Part shown: piece by piece, positions 1-9,612 of the stretch
Layout: each line of letters begins with the position of its first letter
Numbering within the stretch: the first letter of the stretch is position 1
Source of the DNA: Davidsoniella eucalypti
Taxonomy: Eukaryota; Ascomycota; Sordariomycetes; Microascales; Ceratocystidaceae
Direction of reading: 5' to 3'
Assembly: GCA_004009845.1 (NCBI GenBank)
Contig: RMBW01000008.1
Span: 545,259-609,258 of the forward strand
Length of the DNA stretch: 64,000 nt
Program-made: the position numbers and the translations under genes
Notes under the pieces: model-generated
Database searches by the model: none
The model's input: the letters and a program-made list of their open reading frames with translations, nothing else
What the model was told of the DNA's origin: nothing

Positions 1-384
1 GCACAACACAAGAAGAGCCGGAAATGTCGGGCAACTGGAACCTTCAAAGTGTTGCCCTCCGAGTGTGAGTGTGAATTCCTGAGCAGCGGAGATGAGGCTC
101 GGGAGACCAGCGATCGCGAAAAGTGTAGAGAAAAGGGGGTGGGCGATCGTTGGTGAGAGTTACCCTCGAGAGAGGAAGAAACGGGCTCAAGGCCTCACAA
201 AACGGAGCATCATGAAATAAATCAATAGATGCGAGAGAATGGATAGCGACATTGGTGATATGTGCTGGTCGCTCTTAAAAACCCACGACGAAGGGGAATT
301 TTTCGTCTTTGGACAAAGGAGGAGGCACCGAAAACTCAAAGGTACCCCCCCGAGGGTTGTAGGAGGGAAGGTTTTGTGTTACTA

Positions 385-652
385 GGTGACAATAGTTAAG
401 GAAATAGTGAAGATGGACTTGTGGAACTTGGTAACACTTCGACAAGAACTTGAAAGGCAGCAAGGCATTGTTCACTACGGCACTGCCCATGCTTTTTCTG
501 CCAGCACTTGAAGTCCTCAAAGTATATGTGCTTTCGGTTTTCTCAAAGCCAGTAACGATTGCCGAACAACCATGGTAACTATAGTAGCCATGATATCCAT
601 CCATAATGGGAAGTAGTGCTGCGAGCCAAAATAAAAGTGGGCCATGGGTTAT
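385..652 (-). repeat. Inverted copy 1 of a ~270-bp dispersed repeat
   Basis: Read on the minus strand, this segment matches 6293-6570 on the plus strand. I count about eight substitutions and one 10-bp deletion in this copy. Homology starts at ATAACCCATGG and stops sharply after ATTGTCACC in both copies, with unrelated flanks. Both copies keep an open frame of about 75 codons, but it matches no family I know. It could be a small mobile or duplicated non-coding element. No terminal inverted repeats or target duplication are obvious. Confidence 0.85.
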
Positions 653-683
653 AATGATTGCATAGCTTACCCTAGCTCTATAG

Positions 684-691
684 TCACGTGA
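684..691. promoter_or_regulatory. TCACGTGA E-box palindrome
   Basis: This is a perfect 8-bp TCACGTGA palindrome about 70 bp upstream of the TatD start. The motif is the classical Cbf1/CPF1-type bHLH site. The same octamer occurs at 3977-3984 and 13212-13219, also in intergenic promoter positions. Function is inferred from motif and position only. Confidence 0.4.
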
Positions 692-756
692 TACATAGTA
701 AGCACTTGCTTTTGTGACTCTTTGAACAACGCAACATCGCCAGTTCAACCATCTTC

Positions 757-2192
757 GTGATATCCTTGATGCTTAAAACTGCTTTACAACGCCTGGCTTG
801 CCCTGCTACAGCGAGCATATCAAAAGCTCACTATACTCTAACTCAACATCCTCGGCGCTCAATGGCTTCCATAGCAACCGCACCTCACCTGGTGGATGGG
901 AAGGCTCAATTCATTGATGTGCGTCTTATCTTGTGCCAGTGTACTCATATGGCTGGATTTCTTCGTAGAACATATTCACTAATGATATAATGTCATTCTC
1001 TTTCCGTAGATTGGCATCAATCTGGCAGACCCTATTTTCCGTGGTGTATATAATGGCCAGCAAAGGCACCCGGATGATATGTCTGCTGTAATCCAACGTG
1101 CCATCGATGTTGGCTGCTCAAAGCTCATCATAACTGGCTCTGACATTCTTAGCTCCGAGCATGCTCTGGAAATTGCCGATCAATACCGTACGTGAATTTA
1201 GCTCCGTGTTATATAATTTACCCCCCCCCCCCCCCCCCCTAATGGCACCACTGACATTGCTTCCTATAGCTGGGACTGTTTTCACAACTATTGGTATTCA
1301 TCCTTGCAGCAGTGCCATTTTCGGAACTGGCCCCAAGAGACCTGATGCTGGCCATACTCCCGTCTGTGTATCTGAACCATCACAAGATGAAGAAGCCGAA
1401 GCTGTCCCGGACACTCAAAAGTCTGATGAAGTTATATCGACACTGAAAGAAAAACTCGGTGTAGCCATAGCACACAAGGCTCTAGTAGCATTTGGTGAGT
1501 TTGGCCTAGACTACGACCGTCTACACTACTGCAACAAGGCCGTACAGCTTCACTCATTCGACAAGCAGCTTGAGTTAGCTGCATCTTTGAAGCCACAACT
1601 TCCCTTATTTCTACACTCACGTGCTGCCCATAAGGATTTTGTTAGTCTTCTTAAGAAGCACTTTGGTTCCAAGCTGGAGAATCTTGAAAAGGGCGGAGTT
1701 GTACACAGCTTTACTGGAACTATCGAGGAGATGAAGGAACTCATGGATTTAGGACTGTACGTTGGTGTCAACGGTTGCAGCTTGAAGACTGCCGAGAACT
1801 GCAGCGCCGTCAAGCAAATCCCCCTCAATCGTCTGATGCTAGAGACGGATGGACCCTGGTGTGAAGTTCGTCCTTCTCATGAAGGCTGGAAGTATCTCCT
1901 CCCCAAAGAGACTGTTGCTGCTGGTGAGGCCGTGGAGCCGGTAAATGGAAAAGTTCAGGTGAATAAGAAGAACCTACCTAAGAAGTCAGAGCCGAAGATC
2001 GCCGAGTTGACTGATGAGTACAAGGTAGTTAAAAAGGAAAAATGGGATGAAGGGTGCATGGTGAAGAGCAGAAACGAGCCTTGCATGATTGGCCGGGTTG
2101 CTCACATAGTGGCCAGTATTCATGAGGTATCAGTTGAGGAGCTGGCTAAGCACGCTTGGGAGAATACTACCAAAGTTTTCAGTGTGGTTTAG
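757..2192 (+). CDS. TatD-family deoxyribonuclease, TATDN1-like
   Basis: This is a putative metal-dependent 3'-5' exonuclease/deoxyribonuclease of the TatD amidohydrolase-like family, implicated in DNA repair and apoptotic DNA degradation. Exons are 757-918, 1010-1187 and 1270-2192, giving 420 residues. Visible motifs are FIDIGINLADPIFRG at the N-terminus (the TATDN1 form, without the bacterial HxH), TTIGIHPC, GEFGLDYDR, HSRAAHKDF, VVHSFTGT and LMLETDGPWC. The first ~35 residues are rich in Arg, Ser and Ala with no acidic residues and look like a mitochondrial presequence. The in-frame Met at 862 could give a cytosolic or nuclear form. Intron 2 (1188-1269) contains a run of 19 C. An acidic insertion after the third motif (PSQDEEAEAV) and a lysine-rich insertion near the C-terminus are fungal expansions. 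The gene converges on CHL4, with 105 bp between stop codons. Confidence 0.92.
1221..1239 (+). repeat. Poly-C tract (19 C) inside TatD intron 2
   Basis: This is an uninterrupted run of 19 cytosines between donor (1188) and acceptor (1269) of the second TatD intron. It acts as, or lies next to, the pyrimidine tract. Such a run is prone to length variation. The exact count may also be a sequencing uncertainty. Confidence 0.9.
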
Positions 2193-2297
2193 TATGCCCA
2201 TAAAACGAATAATACATACCAATACTAATCCAATGCAAGAAGATGGCAAGACTTTATATTATGTAAACATACTAACTTTGTTTGGGGTATCATAACA

Positions 2298-3674
2298 TTA
2301 TTTGATTCTTCCGTCTATGACTGTTCCGGAAGTCACACCCTCCTCGCCTGTCATCCAACCAGGCATTTTCTCACCGTCAATAGCGCCGCATTCGACTAGT
2401 TGTCGAATACCTGCAAATATGTGATTGCCCGCAAACACAATCCTGGCAGACGCTGTTCGACTATTTTCATTATCCAGATCGTTCTCATCACCGTGATCAC
2501 TAGACGAGTCTTCGAAGCCTCCACGTTGTACTGTGATATCTAATCGTTCAATTCCCTTGCCGTCATCAAGGAGGGCCGAGACTCCGAAACGGCCCTCAGC
2601 TATCAAGCGACGCCTTTTTTGTGCCTTTGCGGATTCAGATGGGGGCTTACGTGCTGGATATCCAGGTTCAGTGTCCTCAGTGTCCTCAATAGGCGGTAAG
2701 GGATGGACAATTTCCAGGGGAGAGTCTCTCTGCTTTTCATCAGCGTATATGCTCCAGCCTCCATTAGCGGAGTTTGTTCTGGACGCACTGTGGCCTTGGA
2801 TGATAGCCTCTAGGTTAGTTGAGACGAAATTGGTCGGTTTAAGAGTGAATCTCTGCCGAGGCTTAGATAGTGCTTTCGGTATGCCATTGATTATAAGTGT
2901 ACGAAGACTCTTGATATCGGCAGCCGCAGTAGGCCCGATGGGCTGTGGACGGGTGAGATATATAAATGGAGCAGCATCGGGAAACGCAATATACAACACA
3001 CGGGCTGAATCCAAAGCAGATGCATCACTCGCTAACTTGCTCTTCCAGTCATATGCATAAGGTGAGTCGAATATAAATAATCTTAACATGAGCAATGGTA
3101 GGGTCTTGTGCCGGTCAAAGTGACAGTGGGTTTTGGAGTCAGGCAAAGCCTCGAGCTGGAAGCGTTCAAGGAAGCTAGAAGGGTGGAATCGAGGAACTTC
3201 AGTGCTCTTCTTGTCGACTAGATAGACTTCAGCTCCGTCGGCATTGGTCGAAGGCTGCGCCTTCAAAGGTAGAATACTGTACGACGTCCACTTCTGTGAT
3301 AATGGGTGATCATAAATATATCTGAGGTCAGCCATGGCTAGCTGGTACATTGTAATTCCGTTCCGCCAGTCTCCTTCTAAAATACGATCCAAAACCTCTC
3401 GCTTCTGTCCTTTACGCTCCTGTAGTGATATATAGAGGTCCCGCAGATCTTCCAAGGTTTCTTCTGGAGGATAAAAGTCATCTTCGTGCCCAGTACCCAA
3501 GACAGGGAATGAGACACCATGACTACCCTCGTCTAGCCAATCTAGCGCTAGTTGTAATAAAGAGTTTCTAGATAAACGAGCGAATACACGATGCACTATA
3601 GCACTTGAAGACGGTATCCGCAATGATGACTGAAGCCGAGCAGTTGTGGGATATGATAGCACTAGATTGGCCAT
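2298..3674 (-). CDS. CHL4: Kinetochore protein Chl4/Mis15 (CENP-N family)
   Basis: This is a subunit of the constitutive centromere-associated network (Ctf19/COMA-linked). It pairs with Iml3/CENP-L and helps attach the inner kinetochore to CENP-A nucleosomes in the nucleus. The gene is a single exon of 458 residues. Family-typical blocks are visible in order: SLRIPSSSAIVHRVFARLSR (residues ~16-35), LLQLALDWLDEG, FYPPEETLEDLRDLY, KGQKREVLDRILEGDWRNG, LYxLAMADLRYIYDHPxSQKW and a C-terminal IVFAGNHIFAGIRQLVECG. I chose the Met at 3674 because family members begin about 15 residues before the SLRIPSS block. The open frame runs 63 codons further upstream, but that part is hydrophobic low-complexity sequence, probably 5' UTR. 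A mid-protein linker carries acidic and Arg-rich stretches (KAQKRRRLIAEGRFG), possibly nuclear targeting. Length is normal for the family. Confidence 0.93.
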   Translation of the reverse strand: MANLVLSYPTTARLQSSLRIPSSSAIVHRVFARLSRNSLLQLALDWLDEGSHGVSFPVLGTGHEDDFYPPEETLEDLRDLYISLQERKGQKREVLDRILEGDWRNGITMYQLAMADLRYIYDHPLSQKWTSYSILPLKAQPSTNADGAEVYLVDKKSTEVPRFHPSSFLERFQLEALPDSKTHCHFDRHKTLPLLMLRLFIFDSPYAYDWKSKLASDASALDSARVLYIAFPDAAPFIYLTRPQPIGPTAAADIKSLRTLIINGIPKALSKPRQRFTLKPTNFVSTNLEAIIQGHSASRTNSANGGWSIYADEKQRDSPLEIVHPLPPIEDTEDTEPGYPARKPPSESAKAQKRRRLIAEGRFGVSALLDDGKGIERLDITVQRGGFEDSSSDHGDENDLDNENSRTASARIVFAGNHIFAGIRQLVECGAIDGEKMPGWMTGEEGVTSGTVIDGRIK

Positions 3675-5338
3675 CGTGCCCAGAGGAAGGGATCTCCTAA
3701 AGTGATGAGAAAAGGAGAAATAGTTCCCCACGGATATATCAAGTGTTGCTGTGGGGATGAAGAGCGATATTGATGGAACAAGAAACAAATGAAGCAATAA
3801 AAAGAGATATATAGATTGTGAAATGACGTTGTTCTCGGGGGGCTCCGTAGTAACGCGTTGCACACTATGTTAATTAAACCTATTGTTGCGCGTCAGACTG
3901 TACTACCTGAATAAGGTAAGCAGCGACCGACTACCGGGCCGGTCCTCATGACAGGCAGCTGTCACCAGCTGGCATTTCACGTGATTGGAATGCGCCAATA
4001 ACTTTACGTTGCAATCTTGTTTTTTTGTGACTTGTCAAGCCTGCGGTGACGCACGTGGATGCGAGTAGACAGGAACGGCTCTGCTGATTACCGAACAAGG
4101 TCGGTGAGATGTGATTTGTAATGGAGATGTTCTAGAAGCGAGTCTACACATGTGGACATGTAGACACATACATACCGGTTTTTGATTATGGTATTCTAGA
4201 TACATGATGTTCAAAGAAGGCAATAAAGAAGCAGAGCTAACTAACTGTTTTTGTTTCGGCATTAACGGTGTTAATGATGTTGTGATAAGCCATCGAGCAA
4301 GACGGTGAATGAAGCCAAAGACAGAGCACGATAAGTCGCTTTTTTCTTTGATTCTTTAAAACACAAGCAAGCATAAACTAGTGAAACATTCTACAAAAGG
4401 TGAGAGAAACAACCAGTTAGAAAAGTGAACGGATGGGTAGGTGCAGCATGAGCAGGTGAAGTGGTTGTCTTGTCGGAGCAGCTTCCCTCTCTCAAAACGG
4501 CAACTACCCAGCAACATTTCTCATCAATTAGACCAATCACAGCCAAGTAGCGACAAGATTGAATTATTAATCGCCACCTTACCACTATCTGTATCTGTAC
4601 CTGTCTGTACCTGCCCCGGCCTGCAGTACCTCAAATGCTGGTGCAGGCCTATACAGAAATCGGGTACTTCCACTGGCCAATAGTACACAACAGTACAAGG
4701 CACGGCTCTGCAGTATGCAAAGCCAGTGAGGCCGTGAGCTGCCAGCGTTGGATTTAGTGGCCTGTTTTGGTCTAGTGCGGGCCGCTAGTCGGCAGCAGCA
4801 GCGCAATTAGCGGTGCTAGAGGACTTTAGTAAGACTCAGTAGGCAGTAGTGTATCTGTATAGTCTTGGTTTAGTGCGCTAGAGAGGGCGAGCGCTTTTTG
4901 CAGAGCCAAATTCCGGCCATAGCTAGCGCACTCAGTATATTACTATGAAATCAGTGGGCGGCGAGGTGATGCTGTCGCCCACGCACCATTTTGTTTTAGT
5001 TGTACCATTTCGTTTGAAAGGCATCCCATCTGCATCCTTCGCAGGACTACTAAACAAATAATAATGAGCCTGCCAGCTCGTATGCTTTCCTTCTTTTGTT
5101 TCTTCTTTTGGTTTCTTCTTCTGATCTTAACCTGGTTGTGTACAGCTATTGACGATATCGCCATCTCTGCCCGTCTGCATCGAGAAGCGCATTTTCCAAT
5201 TTTCGCATTACGGGCTGCCCGCCTCAAGACTTTGTCTGAATCTGTCTGTCACTCGCCGTCGACATTGCTCTTTCTCTAGTCTCTATCGCTATTCAACTTT
5301 GCCGATTATCTTCCATCACCCTTTCCAAATCGTTCGCC
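3675..5338. other. Divergent intergenic region CHL4 / cys-3
   Basis: These 1.66 kb hold both promoters. I see a TCACGTGA octamer at 3977-3984, a GTAC-rich patch around 4590-4700 with repeated CTGTACCTG units, and pyrimidine-rich leader sequence from about 5070 to the cys-3 start. Short open frames are present on both strands, but none resembles a gene. The long leader is in keeping with a heavily regulated transcription factor gene. Confidence 0.5.
3977..3984. promoter_or_regulatory. TCACGTGA E-box palindrome between CHL4 and cys-3
   Basis: This is a perfect octamer that could serve either divergent gene. Cbf1-type bHLH proteins act with Met4/CYS3-type bZIP proteins on sulfur genes in yeast. 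The site next to cys-3 is therefore suggestive, but no more than that. Confidence 0.4.
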
Positions 5339-7288
5339 ATGGCTACTTACAACGGCCGTCGTGCCCCCAACGTCACTCGCTACCTGCGCAGTCTGAACGT
5401 CATCGAGAACTCGCCTTCGACCGAAGAGTCGTACAATATTGACTCGGACCTGGCACTGTTCACCAATGCCCAGTTCTACGACCTAGAGACTGGCCAAAAC
5501 ATCGACTTCCAGGCCACGCCCACCACCAAGATTGATAGCGAACCTGCCTCGGCCACCACCGCTACAGCTGCCGACGACATTGACGACATCTCATCATTCA
5601 TACCTGGTGAGTCGCACCCTTAGCCAACACACACTCCAGGAATAGTAATCCAAAGATCACCACATCATACACACCCACAAGCCCCAAAAACACACATTCT
5701 TCTATTCCTGTATACTTGTGCCCTTTTTTTGTTTTTCTGCACGAGTGTGCGCACTAATGTCTGCCAGCAGTTCGCTGTACTATTCTACTGAGCAATCGAA
5801 ACGAGCTCAGCAAAATAGGCATAGAAAACGAAGCACATGCTGTTCTCGCAGGTCGCAGTTGCGACCCGCCGAACTGATCGCATGGGTCTTCTGCGGCTGC
5901 GCTGTACACTGCTTTGAAATCGTAATATCTTAGCATTTGCACAACATGTGGGGGTCTGGTCCGTCTAGCAAAGCCAACACTACGCTAAAAACTACTAGCC
6001 TTTCTGAGAAGTCTAACGAACACCCCGGTGTGCTCTGTGCTATGTGTCTTAAGGCCTACAGTACTCAGCGCTCATGCCCTGCTGGCTTGTTAACCTTTAT
6101 TGTCTGCCCCTCCTTGCAACTCAAACTGCCAAAGTTGGCTTTTCTCTTTGTCACAACTTGTCACACATGCTAGCTCATATGCTGGCTTGTTGCTATTAAA
6201 GGGCGCTTTTCTTTCTTTCTTCCCAGAACTGCCACTCGGTAACCCCAACCCCACTTTTCCTGACCGTCGCAAGAATCACCCACGATGGTGCAATAACCCA
6301 TGGCCCACTTTTATTTTGGCTCGCAGCACTTGTTCGCAGTACTTCCCATTATGGATGGATATCATGTCTACTATAGTTATCATGGTTGTTCGGCAATCGT
6401 TACTGGCTTTGAGAAAACCGAAAGCACATATACTTTGAGGGCTTCAAGTGCTGGCAGAAAAAGCATGGGCGGTGCCGTAGTGAACAATGCATTGTTGCCT
6501 TTCAAGTTCTTGTCGAAGTGTTACCAAGTTCCATAAGTCCATCTTCACTATTTCCTTAACGATTGTCACCACAACATCTATCACTAATAACCAATAACAT
6601 CATTTATTACTACGACTCGATTTCCAGAGTCTTGTCTCGACGTTGGCTTCTCATGTATCTTTTCTATCCCCACCGTTCCCGCTAAACCCTCAACAAACAC
6701 GACTCATGATTTACTGCAGTCATGACCTCATATGCTGACTCGGGCATTCCAGGTGACTTCAACTTTGACTTCTCCAACTCATATGTCAATACCAACCTCG
6801 GTGCCTTTGCCAACGATGGCATTGCTCTGCAGCCCATCCAGCCTGCGGCGCCTATCTACCCAGGCCACGTCCAGCAGCCTCAGCAGAGCAGCTTCGCTGT
6901 CCCTCAGGTTGGCGATAAGCATAATCCCGAGTCTCTGGGTCCTATCAACCCAAATCTGAGCTTTGAGGAGCGTTCACGTATGGCAGCCGAGGAGGACAAG
7001 CGCAGACGCAATACGGCCGCTTCAGCTCGCTTCCGCATCAAGAAAAAACAACGTGAACAGGCTTTGGAGAAGTCCGCCAAGGAGATGGCCCAGAAGGTTT
7101 CGACTCTAGAGCATCACATCAAGTCTCTCGAAACTGAGAACAGATGGTTACGCAACATTCTTCTAGAGAAGAACGAGAACAACGAGCACATCGCCGCTAT
7201 CCTAAAGAAGGGCTTCCCTGGTAAGGCCGAGATGGAACGTATCGCAAAAGAGCTTGCCGCCGACTCACCAGCTTCGCCTTCCGAATAA
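5339..7288 (+). CDS. cys-3: CYS3/MetR-type bZIP regulator of sulfur assimilation
   Basis: This is a nuclear bZIP activator of sulfur acquisition genes (sulfate permease, arylsulfatase and others), orthologous in architecture to Neurospora CYS3 and Aspergillus MetR. Exons are 5339-5606 and 6753-7288, giving 267 residues. The N-terminus starts with the family signature YNGRRAPNVTRYL, followed by DLALFTNAQFYDLETG. The basic region, EEDKRRRNTAASARFRIKKK, is followed by a leucine-zipper segment ending ENRWLRNILLEKN. The splice joins FIPG to DFNFDF in frame (GTGAGT donor, CATTCCAG acceptor). The intron is 1,146 bp, far longer than any other in the window, and contains the dispersed repeat copy 6293-6570. 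An in-frame ATG at 6722, just before the acceptor, could start a 188-codon product with bZIP but without the N-terminal region. That alternative is inference. Confidence 0.93.
6293..6570 (+). repeat. Copy 2 of the ~270-bp dispersed repeat, inside the cys-3 intron
   Basis: It matches the reverse complement of 385-652 at about 97% apart from a 10-bp stretch (6334-6350 area) missing from copy 1. It lies wholly within the cys-3 intron, in sense orientation, and ends about 180 bp before the acceptor. It carries a 78-codon open frame from the ATG at 6300, with no recognisable product. Confidence 0.85.
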
Positions 7289-8092
7289 GTACGGCTTTAG
7301 AAAAAAACTGGTTGCCTTTTTTTCTCGTTCTCATATTGCCATCCTAGAGATATATTCGTCGTATATTCTCGACGATGGTGTGCGCAGCTGGTGTCTTTTT
7401 TCCACCTTTGTTATAGTGTCTATTATCTACTTTACAGTATAGACACATCCATTGGTTTTAGCTTGATACCGGATAGCCAACAGTTTGTCGACCAAAAAAG
7501 ACAGCACACACACTAAAAATACTATAATCAAGTGTCTGGCCGGCCTATCTGAAGTCTCATCCAGTCCCTTGGTTTCATTTGTATATGCTTGGTTTTCCTT
7601 TTTTGTTCATCTTCTCTTTATGTTTTGATTAACGGACATCTATATTGTTCTTACTTCCTCGTATCCTTCATGTAAATAATTTTTACCCCCCTTACTACCA
7701 CAGACCACGTACAACCCTTTTTATGGCCGATAGTATATACCTTTCTATCTCATACTTCATATCAAAAAGAAATAAAAATCAGAATCACTGTCCTCGTCGT
7801 TTGCCCTATGAAAATCCAACGTGAGATAAACAGACATAACGTAGTATCTCTAAATAATATGTATGATGTAGCACAAAGCTCAGATATCGGTCGTTTTCTT
7901 GAATCGTCTCTGTAATGCCTGTTTGTTGTAGTTGTACTTGTTTCCGCTCGAAGCCCCATGTTCATCTTGCCAAAGGATTTTCCTAAGTGTAACTAGTGGC
8001 ACTTTTAGTCTTATTGAAAATCATGACTAGACGAACCAAGGCAGATAACGTATCCCGGCTTGATGGTTGCTTTCAAGATGAAGGTTTCGGTT
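7289..8092. other. Convergent intergenic region after cys-3
   Basis: These are 3' flanks of two convergent genes. The sequence is T-rich, with AATAAA-like stretches (around 7770 and 7850) that may serve polyadenylation. I see no gene, RNA gene or repeat here. Confidence 0.5.
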
Positions 8093-8527
8093 TCATGGCA
8101 ACTCTTCCCCACGCAGCTTACTCAACCGGAGCTTGTTCCGTTTTCCCAGGATCCGAAGCGTATTCTGCTTCTCGATTTCGCTCATTTCACTCCAGTTGTT
8201 GATTCTAGAAACAGTGCCGTCTTGGTGGACAACTAGAGGACCTAGATGATCAAGCTTGGCCTCGGCAGGACCAGAACTCATATCAAGTTTGATGTTTCCG
8301 TCGTTGGCAACAGGCTCTAGGAGAGGTAGAGGCGCCTGATTAGCGGTCACTCCCTCTCTTGTTTGGGAATCGGTGGCTTCAGCCTTATCCATGGAAGCAC
8401 TTGTTGATGACATCTGGAGGTACTGGGCTGCTGGTAGAACCTTTGTTTGGGATAAAATATAAGAGTTTGTGGGCTTGATAGTTCTCACGGCAAACGGTCT
8501 CCAAAATCGTATAGAGTAAGAAAGCAT
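8093..8527 (-). CDS. Small conserved fungal protein, possible mitochondrial presequence
   Basis: This is a single-exon gene of 144 residues whose function I do not recognise. The C-terminal third (DHLGPLVVHQDGTVSRINNW then EMSEIEKQNTLRILGKRNKLRL) has the look of a strongly conserved short domain that I associate with uncharacterised ascomycete proteins. The middle is Ser/Thr/Asp-rich and probably disordered. From the chosen Met (8527) the first ~40 residues are basic, hydroxylated and free of acidic residues, which suggests mitochondrial import. A Met 23 codons further upstream would add a very hydrophobic segment and is less likely. The gene converges on cys-3. Confidence 0.65.
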   Translation of the reverse strand: MLSYSIRFWRPFAVRTIKPTNSYILSQTKVLPAAQYLQMSSTSASMDKAEATDSQTREGVTANQAPLPLLEPVANDGNIKLDMSSGPAEAKLDHLGPLVVHQDGTVSRINNWSEMSEIEKQNTLRILGKRNKLRLSKLRGEELP

Positions 8528-9612
8528 TAAGATGATAAAAAGAACTAGAAATTGATAAAGGAGTTGTAATGTGTAAAACAGAGAATAGACATTCAACTAG
8601 AACTATGTGTCAAGAGGAAAACTGCCATGGAATAGATTGAGAGGAGAGATTTCCTATTTTGAAAGAGCCGTGTTCCTGATTGACTAGCGTGCTAGTTCTA
8701 GCAGCTTCCACCACAAGACAAAATTCGATATTTAATTGTAAAAGCTACTTATGCTGGTTCCAACACGGCTAAAGATCAAATGAAACCTCGAGACGCTGCC
8801 AAAGAGACATTGAACCAGGAAGATGAAAGACATGCGGCGCTTGTGATACTGAGATAATCGATGTCAATACATCAATCCATCTAATTTCGTCATGTCACCC
8901 AAGGTTGGCAATCAGAAACAATACAAGCCAAGCAAGCAGCAAGCATCGTGGAGAATGAAAGATCTCAGCAGGAATAATATCCCGCTATCTGACAACTGTC
9001 GACAGCCGCCTGCAGGTAGGTTTCGGTTGCAGTTGCAGCTCATTTGCGGCACCATAGAAGCACTTTGCCCCTGAAACGAACCATGAACGGAAAGATTAGA
9101 AGGTTGAAGCATGCTGTAAGGGCGGGACACTAGACCCTATGGACCCTATGGTACTGAAAAGTGCTGTAAGCTCCTGTTTATAGTGCAAGGACGGCTCCCT
9201 GATACAGCCAGGCTGAATATTATCAGTACATATTATTGTACACATTGTACTGTGAAAGTTGCGGCTGGTTGCTTAGAGCTACGGGCTTTTTGTTTCTAAA
9301 CCAAAAAGAAACAAAAAGCCAGGCCAGCCTTGAGCACTTCGAAGCAAAGCAAGCAAACCAGCCCTTCCAAACAGCCCTTCCAAATCTCCTTTAAACGTAC
9401 AGTGACCCCATCCATTTCTAGCGCAAGCAGTGAAGGCTACATTATACATAATACATACATAGTAACATAGTAATAGTACAAATTACTGCTCAAGCTGCTG
9501 CATGAACAAGTTGGGACTTTTCTCCCATGCGCCACTACAATCTCATCGTCTCTTGCCTCTCCGACCAGAGCAGAGCCAGAGTCATCTCAATACCACAGCC
9601 GGCGCCGCCATT
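8528..9612. other. Divergent intergenic region upstream of the PDK1 gene
   Basis: These 1.1 kb hold two divergent promoters. Notable items are a tandem GACCCTATG duplication at about 9132-9151 and a 14-bp perfect inverted repeat at 9284-9320 (separate entry). No gene is recognisable. Confidence 0.5.
9284..9320. repeat. 14-bp perfect inverted repeat (hairpin) upstream of PDK1 gene
   Basis: GGCTTTTTGTTTCT (9284-9297) is followed after a 9-nt loop by its exact reverse complement (9307-9320). If transcribed it would form a stable hairpin in the kinase 5' leader, about 290 bp before the start codon. Alternatively it is a protein-binding palindrome. Confidence 0.8.

Larger units (their letters stand above)
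1..756. other. Upstream region of the TatD gene; no gene recognised
   Basis: No coding sequence can be supported here. The stretch holds the inverted repeat copy at 385-652 (separate entry) and a TCACGTGA palindrome at 684-691, about 70 bp before the TatD start codon. A minus-strand open frame over 275-748 exists mainly because of the repeat and resembles no protein family known to me. Confidence 0.5.

Noticed and set aside
275..748. 157-codon minus-strand open frame upstream of TatD
   Set aside because: It is built mostly from the dispersed repeat. The flanking parts are not shared with copy 2, it has no recognisable domain, and it overlaps the likely TatD promoter.
2533..3060. 175-codon plus-strand open frame
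   Set aside because: It lies antisense within the well-supported CHL4 gene.
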